Below the pieces are notes generated by a model that saw only the letters and a list, made by a program, of their open reading frames with translations, was not told the DNA's origin and did not search any database. Made by a program: the position numbers and the translations under genes. From Marinarcus sediminis (lineage in GTDB: Bacteria; Campylobacterota; Campylobacteria; Campylobacterales; Arcobacteraceae), in contig NZ_CP182357.1 of NCBI RefSeq assembly GCF_048571275.1, forward strand, positions 434,001-498,000: a stretch of DNA of 64,000 nt, written 5' to 3'. Of the stretch, positions 8,693 through 16,997 are shown piece by piece (the stretch's first letter is position 1; each line of letters starts with the position of its first letter).

Positions 8693-10429
8693 TTAAAATG
8701 GGAAAAATAGAGGAACCAGTCCAATAACCAATAGACTATATACAACAGAAACAATGGCTCCACTTTTTAAAAATACTTTCATATCATATCCCCCAATACT
8801 GTACACCATCAAATTGGTTTGATAACCATAGGGCATTAAAAAACTCGCACTGGCCCCATAAACAACTGCCATAATAAACGGTAACAAACTGCTATCAAAC
8901 GCCAAAGCAGTTGAGTATGCAATAGGAAAGCTCAATGCTGCAGCTGCATTATTTGTGATTATTTCTGTCAATAAAAAAGTAAACAGATATATTGAAACAA
9001 AAGCACCAAATACACCATAACCACCAAAAATAAAATTTAACCCTTCCGCAAGTGATTGCGCAAGTCCACTTTGAATCATAACCGTTGCGATTCCCAAAGC
9101 TGAACCTATAATAATCATCAATTCAAAGGGAAATCTTCTTTTGATTTCACTTATAGTTATAAAGCCAAATATTATAAACAGAACAAGTAAAATAAAGAGT
9201 CCTTTAATCAGTGGCAAAATGCCAATAAAACTTACAAATAAAACACTGAAAAAACCACCTAACACAATATAACTTTCTTTTTTTGACAATCTTTTTTCAA
9301 TGCCTATTTGATTTGTAAAATAAAAATTCTTGTTGATATTATCTCGTTTCATAAAATCTTGTCCAATGGCCAAAACAAGATTATCTCCCACATGAAGCTT
9401 AATATCACTTATTTTGCCAGATAGTTTTTCATTTCCTCGTTTAATTGCAATAACAGAAGCATTAAACTTACTTCTAAAATTTGACTCTTTTATGGTTTTA
9501 TTAATCATTGTTGAATCATTTGAGAGAATAACTTCTATGATATTATCACTTAAATTGTGTTGCTGATGAATCAATTCTAAGCCAGAAAACTGCTTTAATA
9601 TCTCAATATGTTTAACATCACCACTGAAAAGCAAAATATCATTCTCGTTTAATATTTCACTGGGTTCGACAGGCGAAATCACTTTGCCTTCTCTGTATAT
9701 TTCACTTAAAAAAAGATACTCTAAATTTCTTAAATTATTTTGTAATACCGTTTGCCCTATTAATTTAGAATCAGCTAAAACTTTTGCCTCTAAAAAATAA
9801 TTCTCTTTTATTTTATCCACTTGAATATTGGGTAAAAATCTTGAAATTACTACCAACACTCCTGCGCCAATAAGAGCAATCGGAAGTCCTACATAGATAA
9901 AATCAAATAGTTTCAGTGGAGTCAACCCATTTTCAATCATAAAACTGTTGATTAATAAATTGGTTGATGTCCCAATTAAAGTGATTGTACCACCAAAAAT
10001 AGCCGCGTATGATAATGGCAATAATAATCTGGATGGAGCATGAAACTTATTTTGATTTACAACACTTATCATAGAGGCAACAACGGCTGTATTATTTAAA
10101 AAAGCAGAAAAAAGTGAAGTAAAAAGAGACATTTTTAAAAGTGATTTAATATAAGAAGCTGAAAAAAGTTTATTTGAAATAGTTTGTATAAAAGAGGTCT
10201 TTTCAAAAACAATAGAGACAATCAACAACAGCAATAAAGTAATTAATGAGGGATTAACAAAGCCATGAAGCATTTTATCCAATTTAATCAAATCAAAAAA
10301 GTAATAAAACAACAATAACCCAAAAAATAAAAATGAGGCTCTGATTTTATTTTTAATTAAAAGAAACAACAATATACATAAAGATACAAATACGACATAG
10401 CTCATTTCACTTATCTCACTATAAACCAT
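8693..10429 (-). CDS. SLC13-type permease with two RCK_C domains (probable sulfate transporter)
   Basis: A 578-residue membrane protein of the SLC13/DASS ion-transporter type. Two blocks of hydrophobic helices (about 10-200 and 390-578) flank a soluble region (about 205-370) that looks like two TrkA-C (RCK_C) domains. Each helix block has an asparagine-containing hairpin loop (LNNTAV in the first, TNNAAA in the second) of the kind that binds anions and Na+ in this family. Proteins of this architecture often lie beside sulfate-assimilation genes and import sulfate. Here the gene overlaps cysQ by 19 bases and cysC follows, so sulfate is the likeliest substrate. Dicarboxylate transport is an alternative. 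Confidence 0.8.
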   Translation of the reverse strand: MVYSEISEMSYVVFVSLCILLFLLIKNKIRASFLFFGLLLFYYFFDLIKLDKMLHGFVNPSLITLLLLLIVSIVFEKTSFIQTISNKLFSASYIKSLLKMSLFTSLFSAFLNNTAVVASMISVVNQNKFHAPSRLLLPLSYAAIFGGTITLIGTSTNLLINSFMIENGLTPLKLFDFIYVGLPIALIGAGVLVVISRFLPNIQVDKIKENYFLEAKVLADSKLIGQTVLQNNLRNLEYLFLSEIYREGKVISPVEPSEILNENDILLFSGDVKHIEILKQFSGLELIHQQHNLSDNIIEVILSNDSTMINKTIKESNFRSKFNASVIAIKRGNEKLSGKISDIKLHVGDNLVLAIGQDFMKRDNINKNFYFTNQIGIEKRLSKKESYIVLGGFFSVLFVSFIGILPLIKGLFILLVLFIIFGFITISEIKRRFPFELMIIIGSALGIATVMIQSGLAQSLAEGLNFIFGGYGVFGAFVSIYLFTFLLTEIITNNAAAALSFPIAYSTALAFDSSLLPFIMAVVYGASASFLMPYGYQTNLMVYSIGGYDMKVFLKSGAIVSVVYSLLVIGLVPLFFPF

Positions 10430-11175
10430 GGATTTAATAAGTGCTCTTTATTATATACCACAGCTTCATTTTCATTATAAATAACCACTTCTTTACCCGA
10501 TTCAATAACAATGGCATGTGCTGCTGCTGTATCCCACTCCATAGTAGGAGCCAGTCTTGGATAGATATCAGCACTTCCTTCAGCCACCATACAAAGCTTT
10601 AAGCTGCTCCCTTTTGAAACTTGTTCTATTTTCAAAGTATCAAGATTGTCAATAAAGCTTTGTGTTTCTTCTGATAAATGAGATTTACTCGCCACAACTC
10701 TTAAACATTTTTGAGGTTCATTGTTAAACAAAAATGGCAGTTTTTGCCCATTTTTATAGGCACCCTCACCTTTTTTTGAACAGTATATATCATTTAAAGC
10801 AGGTGCATATACAACCCCTAATACTGGAATAGTTTTATGTATTAAAGCAATATTAACCGTAAATTCACCATTCTTTTGAATAAACTCTTTGGTTCCATCA
10901 ATGGGATCAATACACCAATAGTACTCCCACTCTTTTCTCATTGAAAAAGGAACTTCAGCATTTTCTTCCGACATTAAAGGAATAGTAGGAAAATATTTTT
11001 TTAATTGGGTGCAAATGATTTCATTAGAGAGTTTATCTGCTTGCGTTAAAGGAGATTTGTCATCTTTATACTCAATTTGAAAATCTTTATCATAAATTTT
11101 CATGATGGCATTCCCTGCTTGAAGTGCAATATCTTTTATAATATCAATACTAATTGTTTTAAATTGCGTAGTCAT
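10411..11175 (-). CDS. cysQ: 3'(2'),5'-bisphosphate nucleotidase CysQ
   Basis: An inositol-monophosphatase-superfamily enzyme that removes the 3' phosphate from PAP (and PAPS), recycling the by-product of sulfotransferase or PAPS-reductase reactions. The metal-binding motifs are clear: a SEENAE segment, CIDPIDGTKEF, and WDTAAAHAI near the C-terminus. I place the start at the ATG at 11175 because an AAGGGG site lies six bases upstream of it. An in-frame ATG at 11199 would give eight more residues but would lie deeper in cysC. It overlaps cysC by 17 bases and the permease by 19 bases, so it is tightly coupled to sulfate activation. Confidence 0.9.
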   Translation of the reverse strand: MTTQFKTISIDIIKDIALQAGNAIMKIYDKDFQIEYKDDKSPLTQADKLSNEIICTQLKKYFPTIPLMSEENAEVPFSMRKEWEYYWCIDPIDGTKEFIQKNGEFTVNIALIHKTIPVLGVVYAPALNDIYCSKKGEGAYKNGQKLPFLFNNEPQKCLRVVASKSHLSEETQSFIDNLDTLKIEQVSKGSSLKLCMVAEGSADIYPRLAPTMEWDTAAAHAIVIESGKEVVIYNENEAVVYNKEHLLNPWFIVR

Positions 11176-11782
11176 TTTCATCCCCTTTAATATATCCATA
11201 CTTTATAAGATGAAATATAACTTTATCCGCACACGCTTGTATATCACACTCATCTGTTTTTAACTGAATTTGAGGTTCTACTGGAGCTTCATATGGAGAA
11301 TCAATACCTGTAAAATTTTTAATAGCACCCTCCCTGGCTTTTTTATATAAACCTTTGGGATCTCTTTTTTCACAAATGCTCAAAGGGGTATCGATAAAAA
11401 CTTCTAAAAATTCATCATAACCAACCAAACTTCTGGCAATCTGTCTGTCACTCTTAAAGGGACTGATAAATGCTGTTAAGACGATTAACCCGGCATCGAC
11501 AAAAAGTTTACTCACTTCCCCTATTCTTCTGATGTTTTCAACACGTTCCATTTCGGTAAAACCCAAATCTTTATTTAAACCATGTCGTACATTATCACCA
11601 TCCAATAAATAAGTTTTAATACCTTTTTTATGTAATTCTTCTTCAACAGCATTGGCAATAGTTGATTTTCCACTTCCACTAAGCCCTGTAAACCACAAAA
11701 TACATGGTTTTTGATTCAATAAAGATATTCTTTTCTCTTTTGTAACGTGTTGGTTCTGCCAAACAATATTACTCTTTTCCAA
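11159..11782 (-). CDS. cysC: Adenylylsulfate (APS) kinase CysC
   Basis: A 207-residue kinase that phosphorylates APS at the 3' position to form PAPS. The Walker A motif GLSGSGKST lies near residues 33-41, followed by LLDGDNVRHGLNKDLGF, the substrate-binding segment typical of APS kinases. The start is TTG at 11782, the only start that includes the full N-terminal region. It overlaps the nucleotidyltransferase-like gene by 14 bases. No cysD/cysN sulfate adenylyltransferase is present here. In Campylobacter capsule loci, CysC homologues instead act as CDP-phosphoramidate kinases in O-methyl phosphoramidate synthesis. CysQ and a permease next door make the sulfate role more likely, but the alternative stands. 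Confidence 0.9.
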   Translation of the reverse strand: MEKSNIVWQNQHVTKEKRISLLNQKPCILWFTGLSGSGKSTIANAVEEELHKKGIKTYLLDGDNVRHGLNKDLGFTEMERVENIRRIGEVSKLFVDAGLIVLTAFISPFKSDRQIARSLVGYDEFLEVFIDTPLSICEKRDPKGLYKKAREGAIKNFTGIDSPYEAPVEPQIQLKTDECDIQACADKVIFHLIKYGYIKGDENDYAI

Positions 11783-12515
11783 GTTCTTCTTCCTTCTCTT
11801 TAATAAAATGAGTGATGGCTTTTTTTATATTTTTTAACTTTTTAGGGTCCCCTTGAAGTCGATTAAAATGCTTTTCAATATTTTCATTCTCTTTTATTTT
11901 AATGTCTGCAATACTCGAGCAAACATCTAAAAAAACAGAATACGGAACTTCATCTCCTCTTTTTAAAAAATGAATGGCTCGTTGCAGTGAAACAAAAGGA
12001 TTGACACTGATTGTAGAAAGATTATTCACTTTAGTATTGATATAATTGATAAATTCAATCCTAATATCCGTATTAATTACTTCAATTTTTTTTGTTTTTG
12101 TAGTTAAAATACATTCAAAAGCAATTTTTGTGGAATCAAAATCGAATCCATCGACTAAATATGACAAAGAAGCATTTTCAAACTTTTCCCTAAAAACCAA
12201 TTGAAAAATATCGTCTTCAAATTTATATGTATAAGAGTTATTTTCATATTCAAAATAGTGCTTATCTAGAACTTCATTCACCACTTCTCTCTCTGTTTTC
12301 ACAGGAAAAATCAAATCAAGGTCTCTAAAAGTATCCGATTTAATGCAAGAACCTGCTAAATAAAACTTTATATTTTCGCCTATTATCTCTTTTGTGACAA
12401 GCTTTGAAAAAAAAAGTTCTAATTTCATAATGACATTATGCAATCTTGTATCAAATTGCACTTCTATATCAGGAGTTACAATGCTTTGATATTGTTTCCA
12501 AAAATTATAATACAT
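11769..12515 (-). CDS. Nucleotidyltransferase-fold protein of unknown function
   Basis: A 248-residue protein with the start of a polymerase-beta-type nucleotidyltransferase domain: LAGSCIKSDTFRDLDLIF, giving the GS motif at residues 55-56 and the metal-binding DxD at D65 and D67. The third carboxylate expected on a following strand appears to be missing (FQLVF, Q105). The C-terminal half is helical and Lys/Glu-rich, similar to helical caps that select substrate in this fold. It lies between galU and cysC with a 14-base overlap with cysC. The context suggests a role in activating a surface-glycan substituent or in RNA/protein nucleotidylation; neither can be chosen from sequence. Confidence 0.6.
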   Translation of the reverse strand: MYYNFWKQYQSIVTPDIEVQFDTRLHNVIMKLELFFSKLVTKEIIGENIKFYLAGSCIKSDTFRDLDLIFPVKTEREVVNEVLDKHYFEYENNSYTYKFEDDIFQLVFREKFENASLSYLVDGFDFDSTKIAFECILTTKTKKIEVINTDIRIEFINYINTKVNNLSTISVNPFVSLQRAIHFLKRGDEVPYSVFLDVCSSIADIKIKENENIEKHFNRLQGDPKKLKNIKKAITHFIKEKEEELGKE

Positions 12516-12518
12516 TGA

Positions 12519-13337
12519 TTATTGATTCTGATTTTTATAAAAATAGTTGGTGGCTTTCACAAATCCATCAATACTTCCGCAATCAAATCTTTGACCATCA
12601 AATTTAACCCCTAAAACTTTTCCTTGTTGCGCTTGAATTAAAAGGGCATCTGTAATTTGTATTTCGCCCCCTTTACCTGGTTTGGTTTCTCTTAAAATAT
12701 CAAAAATATCTGGGGTTAAAATGTATCTTCCTATAATCGCCAAATTACTTGGTGCATCTTGAGATTCTGGTTTTTCGACCATATTTGAAATTTTAAAAAT
12801 ATTCTTTTCAATTTCAACTCCTGCAATAACCCCATATTTATTACTATTTTCCAAAGGTATCTCTTCAATAGCTACAATTGAACATTGATATTTTTCATAA
12901 AGTGTTATCATTTGAGAGAGTACTCCTACTTTGGCATCACACAAATCATCGGCAAGTACGACCGCAAAAGGCTCATACCCTATTAACGTTTCACCCGAAA
13001 GAATGGCATGACCCAATCCTTTTACCTCTGCTTGTCTGGTGTATGAAAAAGTACATTTTTCAATAACATTCTGAATTTCAGTTAAGCAATACTCTTGTAA
13101 AGTCCCTTTTATTTGATGTTCCAATTCATAAGAAATATCAAAATGATCCTCGATGGCTCTCTTCCCTCGTCCCGTTACAATTGCCATGGTTGTACACCCA
13201 GCTTCTATGGCCTCTTCCACACCATATTGAATAAGGGGTTTGGTTAAAATAGGTAACATCTCTTTGGGAGTTGCTTTTGTTGCAGGTAAAAATCGTGTTC
13301 CATAACCTGCAGCGGGGAACAAACATTTTTTAATCAA
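12519..13337 (-). CDS. galU: UTP-glucose-1-phosphate uridylyltransferase
   Basis: A 272-residue GalU that makes UDP-glucose from glucose-1-phosphate and UTP. The N-terminal pyrophosphorylase signature AAGYGTRFLPATKATPKEMLP is intact. Internal motifs include VEEAIEAG, the acidic metal-binding DDL (ADDLCD), and MVEKP with the substrate-binding Lys. UDP-glucose is the substrate of Ugd in the same operon and a general precursor for glycans. It overlaps the upstream Wzz-like gene by 8 bases. The family length (about 270-300 residues) matches. Confidence 0.94.
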   Translation of the reverse strand: MIKKCLFPAAGYGTRFLPATKATPKEMLPILTKPLIQYGVEEAIEAGCTTMAIVTGRGKRAIEDHFDISYELEHQIKGTLQEYCLTEIQNVIEKCTFSYTRQAEVKGLGHAILSGETLIGYEPFAVVLADDLCDAKVGVLSQMITLYEKYQCSIVAIEEIPLENSNKYGVIAGVEIEKNIFKISNMVEKPESQDAPSNLAIIGRYILTPDIFDILRETKPGKGGEIQITDALLIQAQQGKVLGVKFDGQRFDCGSIDGFVKATNYFYKNQNQ

Positions 13338-14283
13338 TTTTATCTTCTTTAAAACTTTTTATAAATTGCATGAAAAAAGCTAAAAAAATCGCTATTATAA
13401 AACTTGTTACAAAAGCGACGACAATAATGAGTTTTTTCTTTGGTGCCACGGGATGATTATCAACCATTATTTGGCCAACAATCTCTGTATTCTTATAATT
13501 ATGTGGTTCAGAAAGTAAAATTAATAAATTTTTCTCCTCATTTAACCTATCAACAGCAGTCGTTAAAAGCTCATTTTTTTTATTTTCCATATCTAAAACT
13601 GAATTACTTGTATCCATAATAAAATTTGAAATATCTCTTTTTTGCATTAACTCTAGCGCTGCTAATGATGGATTTTTATCTTGAATAGATGTTAAATTTT
13701 TATCAATTGATTTTAATAATTTTGAATATTCTCGTATAATCTCTTTTTTAGCTTGAATCTTTTTATCTAATAGTACGATTTCTTTATCTTTAATATCGGA
13801 AATTTTTACTTCAATATCTTTAATATCCAATTCTCGTTTTTGCTTTACATCATTTAAGATTTTTTGATGTTCAGTTTGAATATAGTTTTTAATATTTTCA
13901 AGTTTTTTTACCAACAAATCATTGGATATACCCTCTGCTTCTATTTCAATATAATTTTTCAATCCTTTAGGAACACTGATTTTGGTAATCCTAGTTTCTT
14001 GTTTTATTGAAGTTTTTTCAATATCAATAAATAAAATTTCCAATTTTTTTGTTAACTCTGAGACATTATCAAGAAGAATTTTACTACTATTATTTGATAC
14101 TTTATATTCGCCAATTTCAAATAATGCTTTGGCTTTATACGTAGGTGTTTTTAAAAATGCAAAAACAGTGGCGCAAAGAGTTACTACCAAAACAACACCT
14201 GCAATAAACACTCGTTTATTCCAAATCGTTTTAAACAACTCCCTTAAGTCTATTTCATCTTCTTGAATAACATTTTCTTTCAT
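13330..14283 (-). CDS. Wzz-type polysaccharide chain-length determinant
   Basis: A 317-residue inner-membrane protein with the Wzz layout: a short cytoplasmic start (DEIDLRELFKTIWNKR), one membrane helix at about residues 30-48, a long periplasmic region rich in predicted coiled coil (about 140-260), and a second helix at about 288-306 preceded by a Pro-rich turn (HPVAPKKK). Such proteins set the number of repeats added by a Wzy polymerase. That links it with the Wzy-like protein of the opposite-strand operon. It is the first gene of the leftward cluster Wzz-galU-NTase-cysC-cysQ-permease-ugd, so a promoter is expected just upstream (14284-14349). Confidence 0.85.
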   Translation of the reverse strand: MKENVIQEDEIDLRELFKTIWNKRVFIAGVVLVVTLCATVFAFLKTPTYKAKALFEIGEYKVSNNSSKILLDNVSELTKKLEILFIDIEKTSIKQETRITKISVPKGLKNYIEIEAEGISNDLLVKKLENIKNYIQTEHQKILNDVKQKRELDIKDIEVKISDIKDKEIVLLDKKIQAKKEIIREYSKLLKSIDKNLTSIQDKNPSLAALELMQKRDISNFIMDTSNSVLDMENKKNELLTTAVDRLNEEKNLLILLSEPHNYKNTEIVGQIMVDNHPVAPKKKLIIVVAFVTSFIIAIFLAFFMQFIKSFKEDKID

Positions 14284-14349
14284 TGGTTTCCTTTAATTAT
14301 GTTTACTATAATACTAAATCGTCACTTAACTATTACTAAACGTTACTAT

Positions 14350-14982
14350 CTATTTCTTCTGTATCTCAAACCGTTGTGCCCGAACGGTTAGGTCAGTTAT
14401 AACTCCCTTAAAATTTAACACATCTAACACTGCTTGTGCAATATCCTCTGGCAACAAGTGAGCATTGACATTTTCACTGGGTTCAAAATTAAGTTCATCA
14501 AAAAAATTGCTTTTAGTTAAGTCGGGATTAATGGTCGTAACTTTTACATCTGCCCGTCGTAACTCTTCAAACAAGGACAAACCAAAATCTCTTAAACCAC
14601 TTTTGGTTGCTGTGTACAAAGCTGAAAACTTTGAGTGTTTGGTTGCTTCTATTGAAGCAATATTGATAATATGTCCTTTGGTTTTTTTCAAACTTCGTAA
14701 AACTAAACTGCTTAAAATAATGGGTGCGGTTAAATTCACATCAATGAGTTCTTTGATTTTTGCGACACTGATCTCTTCATGGGGTTTAAACATTCCAAAC
14801 CCAGCACAATTTACCAAAACATCAATTTCATGCTCTTTTAAAATGGCTTTAACCTCTTTTTCTAACTCTGTACTCTTTTCTAATCGTGTTTTTAATTTTA
14901 TAATTTCATAGCCATTGTTCTGTAAAGTTTCGCAAATGGCTTTTCCAATACCTGAACTGTAGCCCGTAACGATTGCTTTCAT
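14350..14982 (-). CDS. Short-chain dehydrogenase/reductase, classical SDR
   Basis: A 210-residue classical SDR with the NAD(P) loop TGYSSGIG (residues 7-14), the NCAGFG stretch (59-64 region), and the active-site YTATK (Tyr/Lys pair), with a catalytic Ser in NIASIE. It is shorter than the usual 240-250 residues but has all catalytic elements. The start lies 4 bases after the DedA stop, so both are likely co-transcribed. The substrate is unknown; small SDRs of this type are often annotated as YdfG-like or sepiapterin-reductase-like. Confidence 0.8.
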   Translation of the reverse strand: MKAIVTGYSSGIGKAICETLQNNGYEIIKLKTRLEKSTELEKEVKAILKEHEIDVLVNCAGFGMFKPHEEISVAKIKELIDVNLTAPIILSSLVLRSLKKTKGHIINIASIEATKHSKFSALYTATKSGLRDFGLSLFEELRRADVKVTTINPDLTKSNFFDELNFEPSENVNAHLLPEDIAQAVLDVLNFKGVITDLTVRAQRFEIQKK

Positions 14983-14985
14983 TTT

Positions 14986-15597
14986 TCAACTCTTTATAAT
15001 AGATTTTTTCATTTTAATTCGAATATAAAAGAGGATAAAAATGCCAAGTAAAACTAAAATCCCAATGATAATCACCCTTAAATATTCATGAATCAAAACT
15101 TCATTATGACCAATAAAATAACCTAAAAAAGCTAAAATTAATACCCAAATTCCTGCACCCAAACTCGTATAAAGGGAAAATTTAAGTAAATCCATTTTAG
15201 CTAAGCCTGCAGGCAAAGAAATGTACTGTCTGACTGCGGGAATCAGTCGTCCTGAAAAAGTTGAAATGTGTCCATGCTTGGCAAAGAACTCTTCCATTTT
15301 TTGCATGGTTTCTTCTTTGATTAACACATATTTTCCATATTTAGCAATAAATTTTCGACCAAACTTCAAGGCCAAATAATAATTAAAAAGTGCACCCGCT
15401 AAACTTCCTGCAATACCTGAAAAAACTGCCATAAGAAGATTCATTTCCCCTTTATAGGCCAAATATCCTGCAGGAATCATCACAACTTCACTGGGAAAGG
15501 GGAAAAATGAACTCTCTAAAAACATCATAATAAATATGCCCATGTAACCCAAATCACTTACGGTTTTAACAATAAAATCAACTACTTCATGCAACAT
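14986..15597 (-). CDS. DedA family membrane protein
   Basis: A 203-residue DedA/VTT-domain protein. Family features are visible: FLESSFFPFPSEVVMIPAGYLA near the N-terminus with the conserved E/P-rich re-entrant loop, GSLAGALFNYYLALKFGRK, and FSGRLIPAVRQYISLPAG with the conserved Arg residues needed for function in E. coli YqjA/DedA. There are about five hydrophobic segments. DedA proteins are proposed to act as lipid (undecaprenyl phosphate or phosphatidylethanolamine) flippases and support proton-motive force and envelope integrity. The adjacent SDR lies 4 bases downstream. Confidence 0.88.
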   Translation of the reverse strand: MLHEVVDFIVKTVSDLGYMGIFIMMFLESSFFPFPSEVVMIPAGYLAYKGEMNLLMAVFSGIAGSLAGALFNYYLALKFGRKFIAKYGKYVLIKEETMQKMEEFFAKHGHISTFSGRLIPAVRQYISLPAGLAKMDLLKFSLYTSLGAGIWVLILAFLGYFIGHNEVLIHEYLRVIIIGILVLLGIFILFYIRIKMKKSIIKS

Positions 15598-15671
15598 AGG
15601 CTAAACTCTTTTCTTTCTTTTTAAGTTCAGATTCTACCATAGAGTGTGTAAAAGTATTGTATACAAAGATT

Positions 15672-16901
15672 TCAGTTTTGAGAATATAAAATAACTCTGT
15701 TCCGCCCGCTCTCTTTTACTTGGTATAAGGCCTTATCTGATTTTTCTAAAACCTCATCAAAATTGCTTTCATCTGTTAATTTTGCAATACCAATACTTAC
15801 CGTAATATAAACATCTTCATCTTTAATTCTCATTGCTGTTTTTTCAAGTGCTTTGCGAATCTTTTCTCCCAATATCTTAACACCACTCTCTTGTGTATTC
15901 TGAATACAAGCCAAAAACTCTTCGCCTCCCACTCTTCCAAAGAGATCACTTGATCTCATATAAGATTGTGTTATTGTTGAAAATGCTTTTAAAACATCAT
16001 CTCCAGCTAAGTGCCCATAAGTGTCATTAACTTCCTTAAAATGGTCCAAATCAAAACTCATAATAAAAAGAGATGTCTTATTTCGTTTGGCTATCTCAAA
16101 ATATTTATTGGCCAATTTAAGAAAAAATGCTCTGTTATAAATGCCGGTTAACGAGTCAAAATTAGCCAATTTTTTTAGTTCAGCATTTTTTTCTTCTAAC
16201 TCTTTTGTTCTTTGTTGCACTTTTTCTTTAAGCGTTTCATTCAATTCAATAATATCCAGCTGATGTTTTTTACGATACAAATCCGCAATACTCAATCGAT
16301 AGAGAATAAAGTAAAGTACTATGAGAAAAAAGGAAGAGGAGATATAATACATTAAATCTATTTTATTGATGATTTTATTGAACTCTTCTTGAATATAAGT
16401 AATATCATAATAGATTTCAATGGCACCATCAAAATTTCCTTTTTTAAACATAGGAACATTAATCTCTGCCATATCAATTGGAGTAACAGCATTATCAAGC
16501 GTCTTCATGTCTTTATAAATGACTTTATATGTAATTTTTTGTTTATTTTGAACAGCAGAACTATCTTTCATTCCAATCTCTGTTAACACCGTTGAAGCAA
16601 TTACAATACCTTTATCATCAAAAAGTTTTATATGAGGTATTTCAAAATTCTTTTTTATAAGTTTGAGTTCATCATTTATGGATAAGCCAATGCCCTCTTT
16701 GTGTGTTTGAATGTGTCTGGAAATTTTTTGACTCTCAATCAAAACCATCTTAATCATATGATCAAAAAAAAGTGGCTTTAGTATGGTTCGGCCTACAAAA
16801 AGTCCCAATATAATAAGTATAAATGTGCTTATAATATAGATACGAAAACTTTTTTTCGTAAATAAGTTTTGAACAATCTCTTTGCTATCAAAATGATTCA
16901 T
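15672..16901 (-). CDS. Membrane-anchored diguanylate cyclase (GGDEF)
   Basis: A 409-residue c-di-GMP synthase. There is a membrane helix at about residues 20-40, a periplasmic sensor of about 140 residues, a second helix at about 183-202, a coiled coil (about 210-245), and a GGDEF domain. The catalytic motif is GGEEF (325-329). The inhibitory site RSSD (316-319) sits five residues before it, so product inhibition is expected. The periplasmic part resembles a single-PAS/Cache-like sensor; its ligand is not evident. It stands apart from its neighbours by gaps of 74 and 96 bases. Confidence 0.92.
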   Translation of the reverse strand: MNHFDSKEIVQNLFTKKSFRIYIISTFILIILGLFVGRTILKPLFFDHMIKMVLIESQKISRHIQTHKEGIGLSINDELKLIKKNFEIPHIKLFDDKGIVIASTVLTEIGMKDSSAVQNKQKITYKVIYKDMKTLDNAVTPIDMAEINVPMFKKGNFDGAIEIYYDITYIQEEFNKIINKIDLMYYISSSFFLIVLYFILYRLSIADLYRKKHQLDIIELNETLKEKVQQRTKELEEKNAELKKLANFDSLTGIYNRAFFLKLANKYFEIAKRNKTSLFIMSFDLDHFKEVNDTYGHLAGDDVLKAFSTITQSYMRSSDLFGRVGGEEFLACIQNTQESGVKILGEKIRKALEKTAMRIKDEDVYITVSIGIAKLTDESNFDEVLEKSDKALYQVKESGRNRVILYSQN

Positions 16902-16997
16902 TGTAAGCCTTTATACCTGTTTAATTGTCTCATTGTAACACAAAAATCGGCTAAATGTGAGATTTTGAATCATTATTCACTGAAAATGTGATTTTTG

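Noticed and set aside
14465..14911. 148-codon open frame on the + strand
   Set aside because: It is antisense to the SDR gene, which has clear catalytic motifs, and has no recognisable protein features.
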